From the NCBI GenBank assembly GCA_027704905.1, contig CM051016.1:16022450-16086449 (forward strand): 64,000 nucleotides of DNA, given 5' to 3'. The position numbers and the translations under genes were made by a program. This document shows, piece by piece, positions 34,721 to 49,976 of this stretch (the first letter of the stretch is position 1; every line of letters begins with the position of its first letter). The DNA comes from Muraenolepis orangiensis (lineage: Eukaryota > Chordata > Actinopteri > Gadiformes > Muraenolepididae). The notes under the pieces were generated by a model. It had not been told where the DNA came from, made no database searches, and saw only the letters and a list, made by a program, of their open reading frames with translations.

Positions 34721-34735
34721 GTTTAGCAGGCTGGT

Positions 34736-35179
34736 CTACTCAGGCGGCGCTGGCTTCGGCGGGCTGCCGTTCATGTCGAACCGAGCAAAAAAAGTATTTA
34801 GCTCTCCTGAGAGGGAGGTAGAGGAGTTCTCTACACAACTGGTTCTCCCTCTGAAGTTCGTTATCGTCAGTGACAATGGTGACAATGGTCTTACCATTAC
34901 CGTATATTTCTCCAAATTCCCGGAGCCAAAGGCGGCGTTACGCGCGTGGAGGGCAGTGCGAACATTGCCGTTAATCCACGGTTTCTGGTTGGGATATATC
35001 CAAACCGACTTGGTCTGAACAATGTCATCTATGCACTTCTTGATGAACCTGGTGACCGAGAATGCGTACTCGTTGATGTTATTGTCCGAGGCGACCCGGA
35101 ACATTTCCCAGTCAGCGCGATGAAAACAATCCTGCAGCATAGAGTCCGATTGGTTCGACCAGCATTGGACCTCCCTCAC
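34736..35179 (-). pseudogene. LINE B linker between endonuclease and RT
   Basis: This 147-codon frame has the family's linker blocks DCFHRADWEMFRVAS, YPNQKPWINGNVRTAL and LNTFFARFD. The usual stretch between 'EKY' and 'LSLT' is shortened, and the frame ends before KAAGPD. Confidence 0.75.
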
Positions 35180-35318
35180 AGCGATTGGTTGCTGCTTCAG
35201 TCTCTACCTATAGGTGGGGAGTAGCTGGATAGAGTGGTGGTCCTATTTGCTGAACGGTGGGCGGAGGAGGGCCTTGTAGCCATCACGGAAGGGAGTGTAG
35301 CAGTGGTCGAGGATCCGC

Positions 35319-36093
35319 TCACCCTGTGTTGCTCGTTATTTGTTGGTAGAACTTTGGGAGAAGCTTCTTCAGGTTTGCCTTGTTGAAGTCCCCCGCCACG
35401 ATGAGAGCAGCCTCAGGGTGTGCCGACTCCTGTTCGCTGATAGCCCCATACAGTTCCTTCAGCGCTGTGTCCGTGTTGGCTTGTGGGGGTATGTAAACAG
35501 CGGTCACGGTTACTGCTGTAAACTCCCGAGGTAGCCAGAATGGACGGCACATAAGCATCAGGAACTCCAGGTCCGGGGAACAGAAAGACTTGAGGGGATA
35601 TACATGACTTTGGTTGCACCAAGTTTATCATGAGACATACCCCCCCCTCCGCGATCTATACAGAGAGAGCCTTTGTTCTGTCCGCCCGGTGGACGGAAAA
35701 TCCCGTCGGCTCGATAGCTGCGTCGGTAACCCCATCCGACATCCATGTCTCCGTAAGGCAGATGATACAGTTGTCCTTAGTTTCCCGGTGGAATTGAATA
35801 CGAGCTTGTAGCTCGCTTAACTTATTGTCCAGAGACTGAACATTAGCCAGTAGAATGGTGGGTAGTGGGGGGCGATTGGAACGACATCTCAGCCTGACTA
35901 TCACACAGGCTCGCTTCCCTCGCTTCTTCCGGCGACGCTTGTAATCGTGCCCAAGATGGTCAGAGATAATCCAGCTGTGACTTCTGGCGGGACGTCCGAG
36001 TCGAAAGAGTGAAAAAACTGTGGTAGACGGCGAGCGACGTGAAGCGATGTGTGCAAAAGTCATAAATGAACGTGCTGCTAACTTTCTGTGCAA
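35319..36093 (-). pseudogene. LINE B endonuclease, split by a stop and frameshift
   Basis: The first part (to a TAG near 35656) has ILLANVQSLDNKLSELQARI and IICLTETWMSD, the N-terminal APE-endonuclease motifs. The second part, in another frame (35558-35319), has VTAVYIPPQANTD and IVAGDFNKANL. The final SDH block is not evident. The basic stretch KRRRKKRGKR lies just before the domain, as in other fish LINE leaders. Confidence 0.83.
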
Positions 36094-36192
36094 AGATTGT
36101 CAAGATAAAAAGATTAAATAACAAAAAACTGCGTCGTCGTGCGGGAGCTCGCAACACTGCAGCCATCTCGTACGCCGCCATACACACACACA

Positions 36193-36370
36193 TGTCGGGT
36201 ATGTGTATGATTAAATGCACTGGTCCTGACCCCCACACACACTCCATCTCTCATCCGAATAGAGCCACACAATGTCGGGTAAGTGTATGATTAAAAGCAC
36301 TAGTCCCAAGCTCCACACACACTCCATCTCTCTTCCAGATAGAGCCACACAATGTCGGGGAATTGTATGA
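36193..36370. repeat. 80-bp tandem repeat, 2.3 copies
   Basis: Copies start with TGTCGGG at 36193, 36272 and 36353, each with '...gtatgattaaa.gcact' and 'ctccatctctc'. A further partial copy is at 33186 on the other side of LINE B copy 2. Confidence 0.88.
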
Positions 36371-36484
36371 TTCGGATTTAGACTTCTTCACTGTAGAGTG
36401 TTCATTCACTAGTTGAACCACATCGTCTTGACCGACTTTTGGAAAGTTATGCAACGATGTTGTCCAGCGATAACTGTCCGCCAT
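36251..36484 (-). pseudogene. unknown transposon-like N-terminal frame
   Basis: ATG at 36484 (context CACCATGG) opens MADSYRWTTSLHNFPKVGQD, which then passes into the 80-bp repeat and ends by 36251. Its opening looks like the start of large transposon-related fish proteins of the SWIM/YqaJ type, but this is from general impression only. It ends in repeat DNA, so it is a cut 5' piece. Confidence 0.3.
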
Positions 36485-36632
36485 GGTGAATGCGAAGGTG
36501 AATGCATTAACCGGAACTTGGAACACACAGCTTCTGCGATTTTTAACGGGGACTTCCGGATTTCAACGTAACGTGATATAGGCCTATTGGTCACTGATAG
36601 CAGTGGAGAGTGCGCTTGAGAAACAGTTTAGA

Positions 36633-36636
<4 letters not shown>

Positions 36637-36686
<50 letters not shown>

Positions 36687-36687
36687 G
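36637..36687. repeat. (AAT)n microsatellite
   Basis: About 16 AAT units. Confidence 0.96.
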
Positions 36688-36705
36688 AAGTGAATAAATA
36701 AATAT

Positions 36706-37242
36706 TGTAGCGAACCCCGTGGAGGAGCTTGAAGGAAGACACGACGAGGGGTTCGCTACATTGGTGTCAGAAGTGGGATCTTCGAGAATGAAGAGCGAAC
36801 TCCGTACCAATGAGGAAGCCATGCGGGAGGCCGCCATATAGCCACGCAAGTGGCGTGGGGGAACTGGGGATTGTGGGTAATGTGGGTTTCGGGTTTTATA
36901 TTCTGTTCAATTGTTCTGTGGTTCTGTTTAGTGTGTTACAGAACATATGTTCATTAATTAGTGGGCTATTGTGTATGTGTGTTATGCTGTTTTGTGTGTG
37001 TGTGTTCGCCACCGTTGGGGAGCGTGTCGGTTCGGGGAGTTACGTGTCGTGCTGATTGTTACGCTGTGGTTTTGTTGAGAGGTTAATAAAGACTGAAGGT
37101 CATGCTGACTCTGAGGTTAATAAATGCTGACTCTGAGGTGTAGCGGTGTACGGGAGGTCTAACGGTGTACGGGACACAGAGCAGTGATAAAGAACACCCC
37201 TTGTCATGTCTTCCTTCAAGCTACTCCACGGGGTTCGCTACA
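36706..37242. mobile_element. 537-bp element with ~50-bp inverted ends and a tRNA-Leu-like primer site
   Basis: The left end is TGTAGCGAACCCC...GGGGTTCGCTACA (36706-36760, itself ending in 13-bp inverted repeats). The right end (about 37192-37242) is an inverted copy with few mismatches and also ends GGGGTTCGCTACA. ATAT flanks both sides. Directly after the left end is 'TTGGTGTCAGAAGTGGGATC', which resembles a retrotransposon primer site for tRNA-Leu. 'GGTTAATAAAGACTGAAGGT' (37081) offers a poly(A) signal. It could be a deleted LTR element or a TIR element. Confidence 0.6.
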
Positions 37243-38819
37243 ATATATACAATTATTGATCACATTTATTTTATAATAAAGGCATATAATAATTATATAT
37301 AAATAAATCTGATTTTACCAATGCAAATATTTTAGAAACAATGGATTGTATTTGGTGTACCGATGCAAACTGGTGAATCCAACCATCCCTAATATGCAGC
37401 CTTAAAGATGACTAAGACCCTTGTTCTTGATAAAGCGGTTGAACCATTTGACACATCAACCCAGCAGTGTCCTTCTGACATTCACTCTGGCATGACGTCT
37501 CCGAGGACAGCTATTATATCACTCTGCACCGATGGATGTACTACAGACAACAACAATACCATGACACCGTGTGTGAGTCAAACCCATTGGGACTCATGGC
37601 TTTATTACTTATAGCATTAATATCCTATTGGCTATTCTTGTTCTTTGGTCCATTTCCCCCATGATCTCTGAAACAATGTGTGTTATATTGGAAAGGTTTA
37701 TCACATTACTTGGTCAATGGAAATGCACACAAAAAAGCAGCTATCAGCAACACGTTTGCCTTTGAAACTATTTTACCGTTTAATGTTTTTTCTTCTCCTG
37801 TTCTTCGATGACTTCACAGGCCCAGGTGTGTCGCCAATTCATCGCAGATGGCCCACCACCCCCACAGGGAGGGGGGGCTCTGGTCGTCACTGTCCATTGT
37901 CCAGGACAAGACACATGGTGGTCATTACCGTCCACCTTTAGTCAATGGCCGCCCTGACCTTCTCACGGTGTTCCTCCAGCTGAGGCGCTACATCATCCGG
38001 CCCATTTCATTTATTCACTTGTTCCTTATCTCCGCTCTGTGACGGGAGCAGTGTGTGTGCTGTGGGAAAAAAAGGAATTTAATGGCGCATTCAGCGTTGG
38101 TTTCAACGACTTGTCAGAAGCGGGGCTAGTGGCTCGCTGCAGGGTGGGCGGGGCTTGCGGCTAGCTGCAAAGGGGTGACCTAAAGGAGCCCACATGTTTC
38201 CACACATGTCTTTTTGTGGTCGTACAAATTATGCCACACCTCCTTTTTCCACTCCTTGGCCCGGATGGCCTTAAATGCAGATTGGATTTGGGTTTTGGCA
38301 GGTAAAATCCCCCTGGTAATACAGGCCCATGTGCTCACTCACTTTCAGACTATGGTACTTAACTATGGTAAGTAGGTAGCAGGGGAAACGTAATGGACTA
38401 CTCACAGACAAAAATGAGTTAAGCAAGTAGATGGAAGTGGCGGTTGGAAGTGTTGGTGTCATAATAGTTATTTCACTGCTGACTTAAGGCAAAGGCTTTA
38501 AATGGATCTGCAGTGATTAACGTTTCATAGGGTATTACAGTTCAATTAATAAGCATACTATTTGAATTACAGATGAGAAATTTGAATTGTACATATCAAC
38601 ATATCTACATATCTGCAAAAAATGCCACTGGAGAGCCCAGACTCTCAAGGAAGAACAAATGAGCAGTTCTTCAGTCACCAGCTTAAATATGCTCTGTTTA
38701 GTGTATGTGAAAGTGAAAGTACCACAGAAACCCTCTGGAAACCATGATTGCCCACACAAAGGTTTAGAGGGGGTTTAGAGGTGCCGGACTATGGCCATAT
38801 TTCAATGACTGGGAAGACT
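37243..38819. other. unassigned sequence
   Basis: No gene or known transposon recognised. Confidence 0.4.
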
Positions 38820-39189
38820 TGAGTGTGGCGCTGGAGGAGAGCAGACGCGTCTCTACGAGTTCCCGCAGTTTATTTAGTTTACTTAGTTTACTTGTACTTT
38901 TTTACTTCGTTTTTCGCTTTTCTTGTATATTTAAGTTACAATATAGGATTATAACAAGTCACTATGTAAGTTATCACATATGATCGCCAAACACTCTTGG
39001 AATTACGGAACAATACAATCACAGACCACATAACAAAGGACAGGGACTTACCTGCGGAGATTCGAGGGACAACAGATAGCGGGGGGAGGGGAGCCTCCCG
39101 GCCGGAGCCACCAAGCCCCGGGGTGCAACAACAACGAGCCCACCGGAGAGGGTCCCGTGGCGGCCTACTGGTTAGGACACGCCGGAGGG

Positions 39190-39690
39190 GATGGAATTCA
39201 GCCCTACCAAACATTTACCTCGCCAACGTCCAATGTCTTGCAAACAAGTCCGATGAACTGAACTGCCGTATTGCCTCGCAGCGGGACATCATGGTTGTGC
39301 CATGATTTTTACGGAAACGTGGCTCTCCTCCATGATTCCTGACAAAGCAGTGCAACTACGGGATTCTCCTTGTTTCGGACCGACAGAACAGCTGAGTCCA
39401 CGGGGAAGAACAAAGGTGGGGGCGTATGCTGCTTGGTGAACAACAGCTGGTGTGCGGACGTTCAGGTGCTTACTCAACACTGCTCATCTAATCTGAAATT
39501 ACAATCAAGTGTCGCCCTTTTTACTTGCCTTCTCCGCTATTCTCATGGCGCAGTTTACATCAAACCACGGGCTGATGCGAACATCGCATTGGACAAACTT
39601 TACATCGAAGTGAGCAAACTTCAGAATCGCTACCTTGAGGCAGTTCCCATCGTAGCGGGGGACTTTAACCACTGCAATTAAAAAAAGGTA
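39190..39690 (+). pseudogene. LINE C endonuclease, degraded
   Basis: NIYLANVQCLANKSDELNCR (about 39205) is the N-terminal APE-endonuclease block; a stop (TGA at 39302) follows. FLRKRGS stands where ETW is expected, in a shifted frame. Later YIKPRADANIALDKLY and IVAGDFNHCN (about 39645-39680) give the GDFN motif before a TAA. Confidence 0.8.
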
Positions 39691-40102
39691 TTACCAAAAT
39701 ACTATCAACACATCGTACGTCGGACAAGACATAACAAGACTCTTGATCACTGCTATAGGTGGCACGGCCGGCATTTGGCAAATCAGACCACGCCTCTGTG
39801 CTTCTACTTCCTGTTTACAAGCAGAAGTTGAAGTCCACGCCCACAGCTGTAAAGAATGTGGGTCACTGGACAGATTACACCTTACTACATCTGCAGGGGG
39901 GGCTAACGGCTAGAAATCACCATGGATGAATGCTGACATACAGAACAAACTTAAGGAACGGAGTACGGCTTTCACAACAGGCGACTCTGATCACTACAAG
40001 AAGGCCAAGTATGAACTTTGATGAAAAGCCATCAAAAAGGGTAAATTGGATATTATATGAAACCAAATTGGAATTACAGTTCGGGGCTCTGACACCAGAC
40101 GT

Positions 40103-41560
40103 ATGTGGCAAGGTCTGAAGGTCCTCTCCAACTACAAGGGGAGCTCAGGGGCAGTCACCAACAACGACCCTAACCTACCAGACAAGCTAAACACGTTTTA
40201 TGCTAGCTTTGAAAGGGAGAACTCTGAGTGGACCAACAAATTGAACATTCACCCAGAGGACTATGTTCTTCAACTGTCCGAGTCCGAGGTCCACAGAATC
40301 TTCAGGAGGGTGAAGGCAGGGAAGGCAGCCGGCCCAGATGGAGTTCCTTCCCGCGTCTTCAAGACCTGCACTGACCAGCTGGCTCCTGTGTTCACCGACA
40401 TCTACAACGCATCACTGCAACAGTCCAGCGTGCATCAAAGAGACAACCATTGTGCCATTACCCAAAATACCAAGGTAACATGCCACAATGAGTATTGTCC
40501 AGTGGCTTTAACGATAGCCATGAAGTGCCTGGAGAAACTTGTAATGTTGCAGAAAATGTTGCATCCTTGAGTCTAGACCCTTTCCAGTTTAGACCCTTTC
40601 CAGTTTGCATACAGACCAAACTGGTCTATAGACGACACCATCTCCCTGGCACTACACACGGTCCTGGAGCACCTATACAGGAGGGACACTTACGTCAGAC
40701 TGCTGTTCATTGACAACAGCTCGGCGTTCAACACCATCGTTCCCTCCAAGCTGGTCCTGAAACTGAGGGACCTAGGTCGGGGCGCCCCCATCTGTAACTG
40801 GATTATAGACTTCCTGACGGGCAGGTCTCAAGTGATGAAGATTGGGAACAACATCTCATCCACCTGGTCTCATCTCATCTCTGGTCCTCAACACCGGAGC
40901 ACCCCAAGGCTGCTGCTTCAGTCCCCGGCTGTACTTGCTGTACACACATGACTGTACTGCCATGCACAGCAATGATCAGATTACCAAGTTTGCAGACGAC
41001 ATCTAAGATGACTACCTCATCTAAGACTAAGAAGTTAATTGTAGACTTTAGGAGCCACCGAGGCACCCACTCCACCATCAGCCTGGACGGGACACCGGTC
41101 GAAGTCGTCAGCTGCTTCCATTTCCTTGGGTTCCAGATTTCGGACGACCTGGCGTGGACCCGCAACACGGAGGTCATGCTGAACAAGGCGCACCAGCGCC
41201 TCTCTGCCCTGCAGTGCCTCAGGAAAAGCGGAATAGGCCAGAGGTGGCTAGTGAACTTCTACCGTGGCACCGTAGAGAGCGTCCTGATGAGGCGTCACTG
41301 TGTGGTACGGCACCACTGCACGGGACAAGAAAGCCATCCAGAGGGTCGTGAGGATGGCAGAGAAGATCATCGGGTGTGCACTTCCATGCATTGAGGAGAT
41401 CTGTAGGACCAGATGTCCGAGGAAGGCCATGTCCATCATGAAGGACTGCAACCACCCTGGGCTCCATCTCTTCTCCCCCTACCGCCTGGTCGCCGGTTGC
41501 GCAGCATCCGTACAACAAGGACTACCAGGTTTAAGGATAGTTTTTATCCACAGGCAGTGA
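40103..41560 (+). pseudogene. LINE C reverse transcriptase with a deletion after FADD
   Basis: Visible blocks: VKAGKAAGPDGVPSRVFKTC (about 40311), a damaged NEYCPVALT, SSAFNTIVPSKLVLKL in another frame (about 40718), GAPQGC and FADD at 40989-41000. The next codons are a stop, and sequence jumps to KKLIVDFRSHRGTHS, so about 35 codons are missing just after the catalytic site. The C-terminal part (VEVVSCFHFLGFQISDDLAW, WYGTTARDKKAIQRVV) runs to 41560 with one more frame change near 41290. Confidence 0.85.
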
Positions 41561-41868
41561 ACCACTGAACTGCTAGGAGTGCTGCCACTATCATAACATT
41601 GTTATTAACATTACACTTTTATAGTTTGTTGGACTTTCTGGACTCATCTAGTTACTCCACTGTATTCATGATGCTGCTGCACTACTGGCACTTTAAATGC
41701 TTTTAAATATTTTTTGTCTTTCAGTCACTTTATTGTTCTTTTTTTGTTCATTTTTATTGTATATATTATTTTTATGGTATTGTTTTGGAGCTTCATACTG
41801 CGGGAGGGAATGTGGAGTCAGCATTTCAATGTACTTGGAATACAAATGGCCAGTAAATATCTTGTAAG

Positions 41869-42303
41869 AGGAATGAATTACCTAAATTGTTTTCCTGCAA
41901 CTAATTCCAGACCCCCCACCCAACCCTTAGTAGGGTCTTCCACCTTAATTAACCTTCCTACCACCTTGCATAGTGGTCAATTGTCTGAGGGTTTCAGTCA
42001 TTATGGGAAAAACTTGGGAAAAACAAAAAAATGTGAGACTCCTTTGAATGAGACTGTATGATTCACATCCAGCCTGTATTTAGCAGAGATCACAGATGCC
42101 TTTATTTAGTGAATTCAAATGGATGTCATTAAAGAGTAGGTAGCATCTTGATAAAAAGAAAAATAAACACCCTTGAGCTAGTCCTCGCCCACTGTTGAAA
42201 TAAAAAAAGCCTTCTTTCATCCGTATGGTCGGCACTTTGTTTTAATTTCCAGACGAGGCTATGTCGTTGTTAAGGCTCTCACTGTCTCCACGTGCTACAT
42301 ACA
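41869..42303. other. unassigned sequence
   Basis: Nothing recognised. Confidence 0.4.
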
Positions 42304-42500
42304 TGGTTAATGGACTGCATTTATGTTTAGGCCTGTGGCCACTCAAAGGGCATTACAATCATATTCACATTCGGTCTTTCATAAACACGTTCATACACTG
42401 GGGAGCACTGGGGGTTTGGTGTCTTGCTCAGGGACACCTCAACACATAGCTAGGAGGAGCTAGGGATCGAACCAGCAACCTCCTGAGAGGCTGCTGCTAC
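42304..42500 (-). mobile_element. tRNA-derived SINE, head degraded
   Basis: On the minus strand a polymerase III B box GGTTCGATCCC (42473-42463) is followed by 'ctgagcaagacaccaaaccc' and 'aatgcagtccattaacca', a widespread fish SINE body and tail. No convincing A box remains. Confidence 0.6.
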
Positions 42501-42771
42501 AATCATATTTGGGAGGGGAGCCAGAACGTATGGTGGCATTACCTGGTAACTAAAACTGCTAGCAAATGTTCATGTGATCCTACATTTTTAAAACGTTTTG
42601 TATCCAAGTCGAGATTTAGACCAGGGTCAATCTATCTATACATGTGTGTAACCCACTACATTACTTTACATCTAAAATAAGTTGCTTCAGTGCTTGGTTT
42701 CCTTTAGGAATGCCTTCGGGTGGGACGAGAACATGGAGGGCTGAATAAAGTCCCTCTAAAGTCCCTAGTAA

Positions 42772-43077
42772 ATGAGTTATTTATTGGTATTTTATTACTG
42801 CCAATTTGCACTATACGTATTGTTGTGTATTGTATATACCTACGTATTACTGTAATAATACTGTAAATTGTGCAATTCATCTATCAATACATTTAGATTT
42901 AATTTAGAGTTCATTTAGTTATATTTTGTTTATACTAGTTTAGTTTAGTTTAGTTTGTTGTTATTTCGTTTTTAGGTATTAGTATATTTTGTGTGCATTT
43001 ATTCCCCCTGTTTCAACTGTTGCACCTTAATTTCCCTCGGGATAAATAAAGTTATCTTGAATCTTGAATCTTGAATC
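42772..43077 (+). mobile_element. Rex1 3' tail copy
   Basis: Almost identical to 6290-6602, including 'cctcgggataaataaagtta' and the ATCTTGA end repeats. 3' UTR only; a short target-primed copy. Confidence 0.92.
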
Positions 43078-43984
43078 TCTCAGGCTGGTCCCTCCAAACA
43101 CGAGACAATCCTGACTCATACGGGGATGACATCATCTAAAAGTCACCTCATGTCATTACACACAAGGGACATATGCACTACACCTTATGTAGCCTACTAG
43201 TACACCAGCAGGTCACACACATCAAACTCAGTCAGTACTTTGTTTGAATATTTGTTTTTAGAATATAAACAATCCGTCTTTGAGAGGAGTTCAATCCAAT
43301 TGGCTTTCAGTGTGTTCAACTGGGTGGCCTCAGGCAGGCTACGGAGACCATCTTGAGGGGATAATCTACCCGACAAAATCAGTCTGAGAAGGAAAGAGAG
43401 GGAGAGATTATGCGTATTCCACTGTATCCTTTAATATACCAAATTTAAACCCTTGCATGACACCATCACTTTTCTGCTGCTGATGTATTGAGAATGACAT
43501 AGCTACCGTCGAGAAGTAATATTATTCATTCACTGATCTGTATTCATCCTCATGCTACAACATCTGACTTGTCTTATTGTTGTTGTTGCCACATTAATTA
43601 TTATTTTCTGAGTTTCCAAGCATGACTCGAATGAACAAACTAATTGAGCTGAAGGAAGGCCCCCCCTCCCCCCCCCCCCCCCCCCACACACACACGTTAG
43701 CGTCTCGCACCTGCCTTCCTCAATGGCACCCTCATGTTTTAATGGTTAATTTCTCCACACGGCGAGAGGAAACAGATGTTCAGGTATCACATATCAACCC
43801 AAGCCACGCACTGGAGCTGGTGACACCACAGGAGTCCTCCAGGTTTATACACCAACATTATACACCAGCCAATGGGATGGATGCTTTTCTCTCAGTAAAA
43901 CGGTTTGGGTAGAGAGCAACTGATGAAAGCAGAAGAGAGATTGGAGGCAGCAGAAATGTGTGTGTTTGTTTCAACTACTGGAGG
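43078..43984. other. unassigned; poly(C) tract
   Basis: C-rich run at 43661-43685 followed by CACACA. No gene recognised. Confidence 0.45.
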
Positions 43985-45632
43985 GACTGAACTTCGTGAC
44001 CCATCTGGAATAGTCTGAGTATATTTGTGTTGCTTATCGATTGGTTGCTAATCAGGTTGATACTAACTGTAACAAGAGTTTTGCAAGTAAGTTATACTTT
44101 AATCATTAGTCCATTGTCAGCCAAGTGTTGAAGTGTAGTCTGAGTATATATTGTTGAGTACCAGGTTGATACTAACTGTAACTTGAGTTGATCAGTTTTA
44201 TCAGGTGATACTAAGTGTAACTAGAGTGTTGCAAGTAAGTTGTGCTTCACTCATTGGTCTATTGTTATTCAACTGGTCAGGTAGTGCTTAAGTGTTAGGG
44301 CCCATTGAAGGTGGTTTCACTCAATCTAGGTCAACTGCCTTGTTAATCGTGTGGGAGGGGCCTGCACTCCTAGAACGGTGCCCTGTCCAGACCCTGCACC
44401 CTGGACACCGGAGTCCCCCAAGGCTCAGTAGTGGGACCCCTTCTGTTTTCTCTTTACACTAAATCTCTAGGCTCTGTAATCACATCTCATGGCTTCTCCT
44501 AACACTGCTATGCAGATGACACTCAACTGTTTCTCTCCTTTCCCCCCTCAGGAACCCAAATTGCAACACGCATCTCTAAATGCCTGGCCAACATCAGCAG
44601 ATGGACAGCCGCCAACCACCTGAAGCTCAACCTTGACAAGACTGAGCTCCTCTTCATAACGGGGAAAGACTGCCCTCAGATGGACCTACTGGTCACCATC
44701 GAGAACACCCAAGTCTCCCCCTCAACCACAACAAGAGACCTTGGTGTGGTGCTAGATGACCAGCTGTCCTGCAATGCCAACGTCACCGCGGTGGCCCGAT
44801 CTTGCAGAATTGCCCTCTACAACATCCGCAGGATCCGGCCCTTCCTCAGATCCTGGTCCAAGCGCTCGTCATCACCCGCCTCGACTACTGCAACTCTCTC
44901 CTGGCGGGACTCCCCGCCTCTGCAACCAAGCCCCTCCAACGCATCCAGAAAGCAGCAGCACGCCTGGTATTCAACCTACCAAAATTCTCCCACGTGACCC
45001 CTCTCTTCCGCGATCTCCACTGGCTTCCGGTAAATGCTTGCATCAAGTTCAAGACTCTGGTGCTGACCTTTAGGGCAGTCAATGGAACTGCCCCAGCCTA
45101 CCTCCAGGCATTGGTCAAACCCTACATCCCAGCCAGGCGACTTGTTCGACCTTCACTGATGACAACCAAACATCCAAGACCCAGCTCTTCACGGCTCTGG
45201 CTCCACAGTGGTGGAATGAACTCCCGTCTCATGTCAGGACGGCAGAGTCCCTCGCCAGCTTCCGCAAGAGACTCAAGACCCACCTGTTCAGAGTCCACCT
45301 GGACTCTCCTTGAACCCTCCTTCTCCTTTGTGAAACCGCTAAACTTGCTTAAGTCCTGACATTAATAGCTCTTAGCATGTTGTATATGTTAGCAAGTGTA
45401 TATCCTTAATGTTGATAACACGCTCTTATCACAGCTACTTAAGCAGGTGACCTAGCAGTACGAAATTGTGTTATTCATCTTGTTAATATGAATACTTGTG
45501 AACTGCTCTATTTTTATGTTTGCGTACCTCAGTGTTATGCTATTGTCTGCTTCAACTAATGTACACCTTGTAAGTCGCTTTGGATAAAAGCGTCTGCCAA
45601 ATGCCCTAAATGTCTAAATGTAAATCAATAAC
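43985..45632 (+). mobile_element. LINE family D copy 2, 5' UTR fused to the RT end
   Basis: The 5' UTR repeats (about 43985-44373) match the leader of copy 1 (31135-30906) up to 'gggcctgcactcctag'. At 44374 the sequence jumps to the middle of RT, then runs to the L2-type end 'gtcgctttggataaaagcgt' (45571) and 'aatgtctaaatgtaaat'. The first half of the coding region is absent. Confidence 0.82.
44395..45357 (+). pseudogene. LINE D copy 2 reverse transcriptase, C-terminal half
   Basis: DTGVPQGSVVGPLLFSLYT (about 44407) and catalytic YADD at 44509-44520 are followed by NHLKLNLDKTELLF and TRDLGVVLDDQLSCNANV. A frame change comes near 44830. Then ALVITRLDYCNSLLAGLPA, KAAARLVFNLPKFSHVTPLF and LHWLPVNACIKFKTLVLTF are read to a stop at 45357. 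It is better preserved than copy 1, but the fingers/palm start is missing. Confidence 0.88.
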
Positions 45633-45820
45633 GTTGATGCTATGAAAAGGCTAAAGAAACACCTCGTTATCCCGGAAGTGTATAAAAGTAGCTTAAGTTG
45701 GGTGACGTTATTACATTACTGAAGAAGCTTATATTGCTTGTTATGTAAATTGAGAGAGAGAGAAAGGCATGCGAGCAGAAAAGCAGGGAGATGGAGAAGG
45801 TGGAGGAAGAGAAAGAGACT

Positions 45821-49976
<4,156 letters not shown>

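Larger units (their letters stand above)
33238..36190 (-). mobile_element. L2-like LINE (family B), copy 2, nearly full length
   Basis: Minus strand. A 5' leader (about 36190-35870), endonuclease, linker, reverse transcriptase and AT-rich 3' UTR are all present in order. The 3' end stops at 'tcactcactgcttttact' without the GTGACAATAAACTTG end seen in copy 1. Frameshifts and stops show it is dead. Both ends lie in the same 80-bp tandem repeat. Confidence 0.87.
38820..41868 (+). mobile_element. L2-like LINE (family C), nearly full length
   Basis: Leader (38820-39190), endonuclease, linker, reverse transcriptase and 3' UTR with 'tactgcgggagggaatgtgg' and 'cagtaaatatcttgtaagag'. Stops, frame changes and an internal deletion after the catalytic site inactivate it. 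Fragments of the same family are at 0.6, 22.6, 50.4-51.0, 56.5, 57.5-58.0 and 61.2-61.7 kb. Confidence 0.85.
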
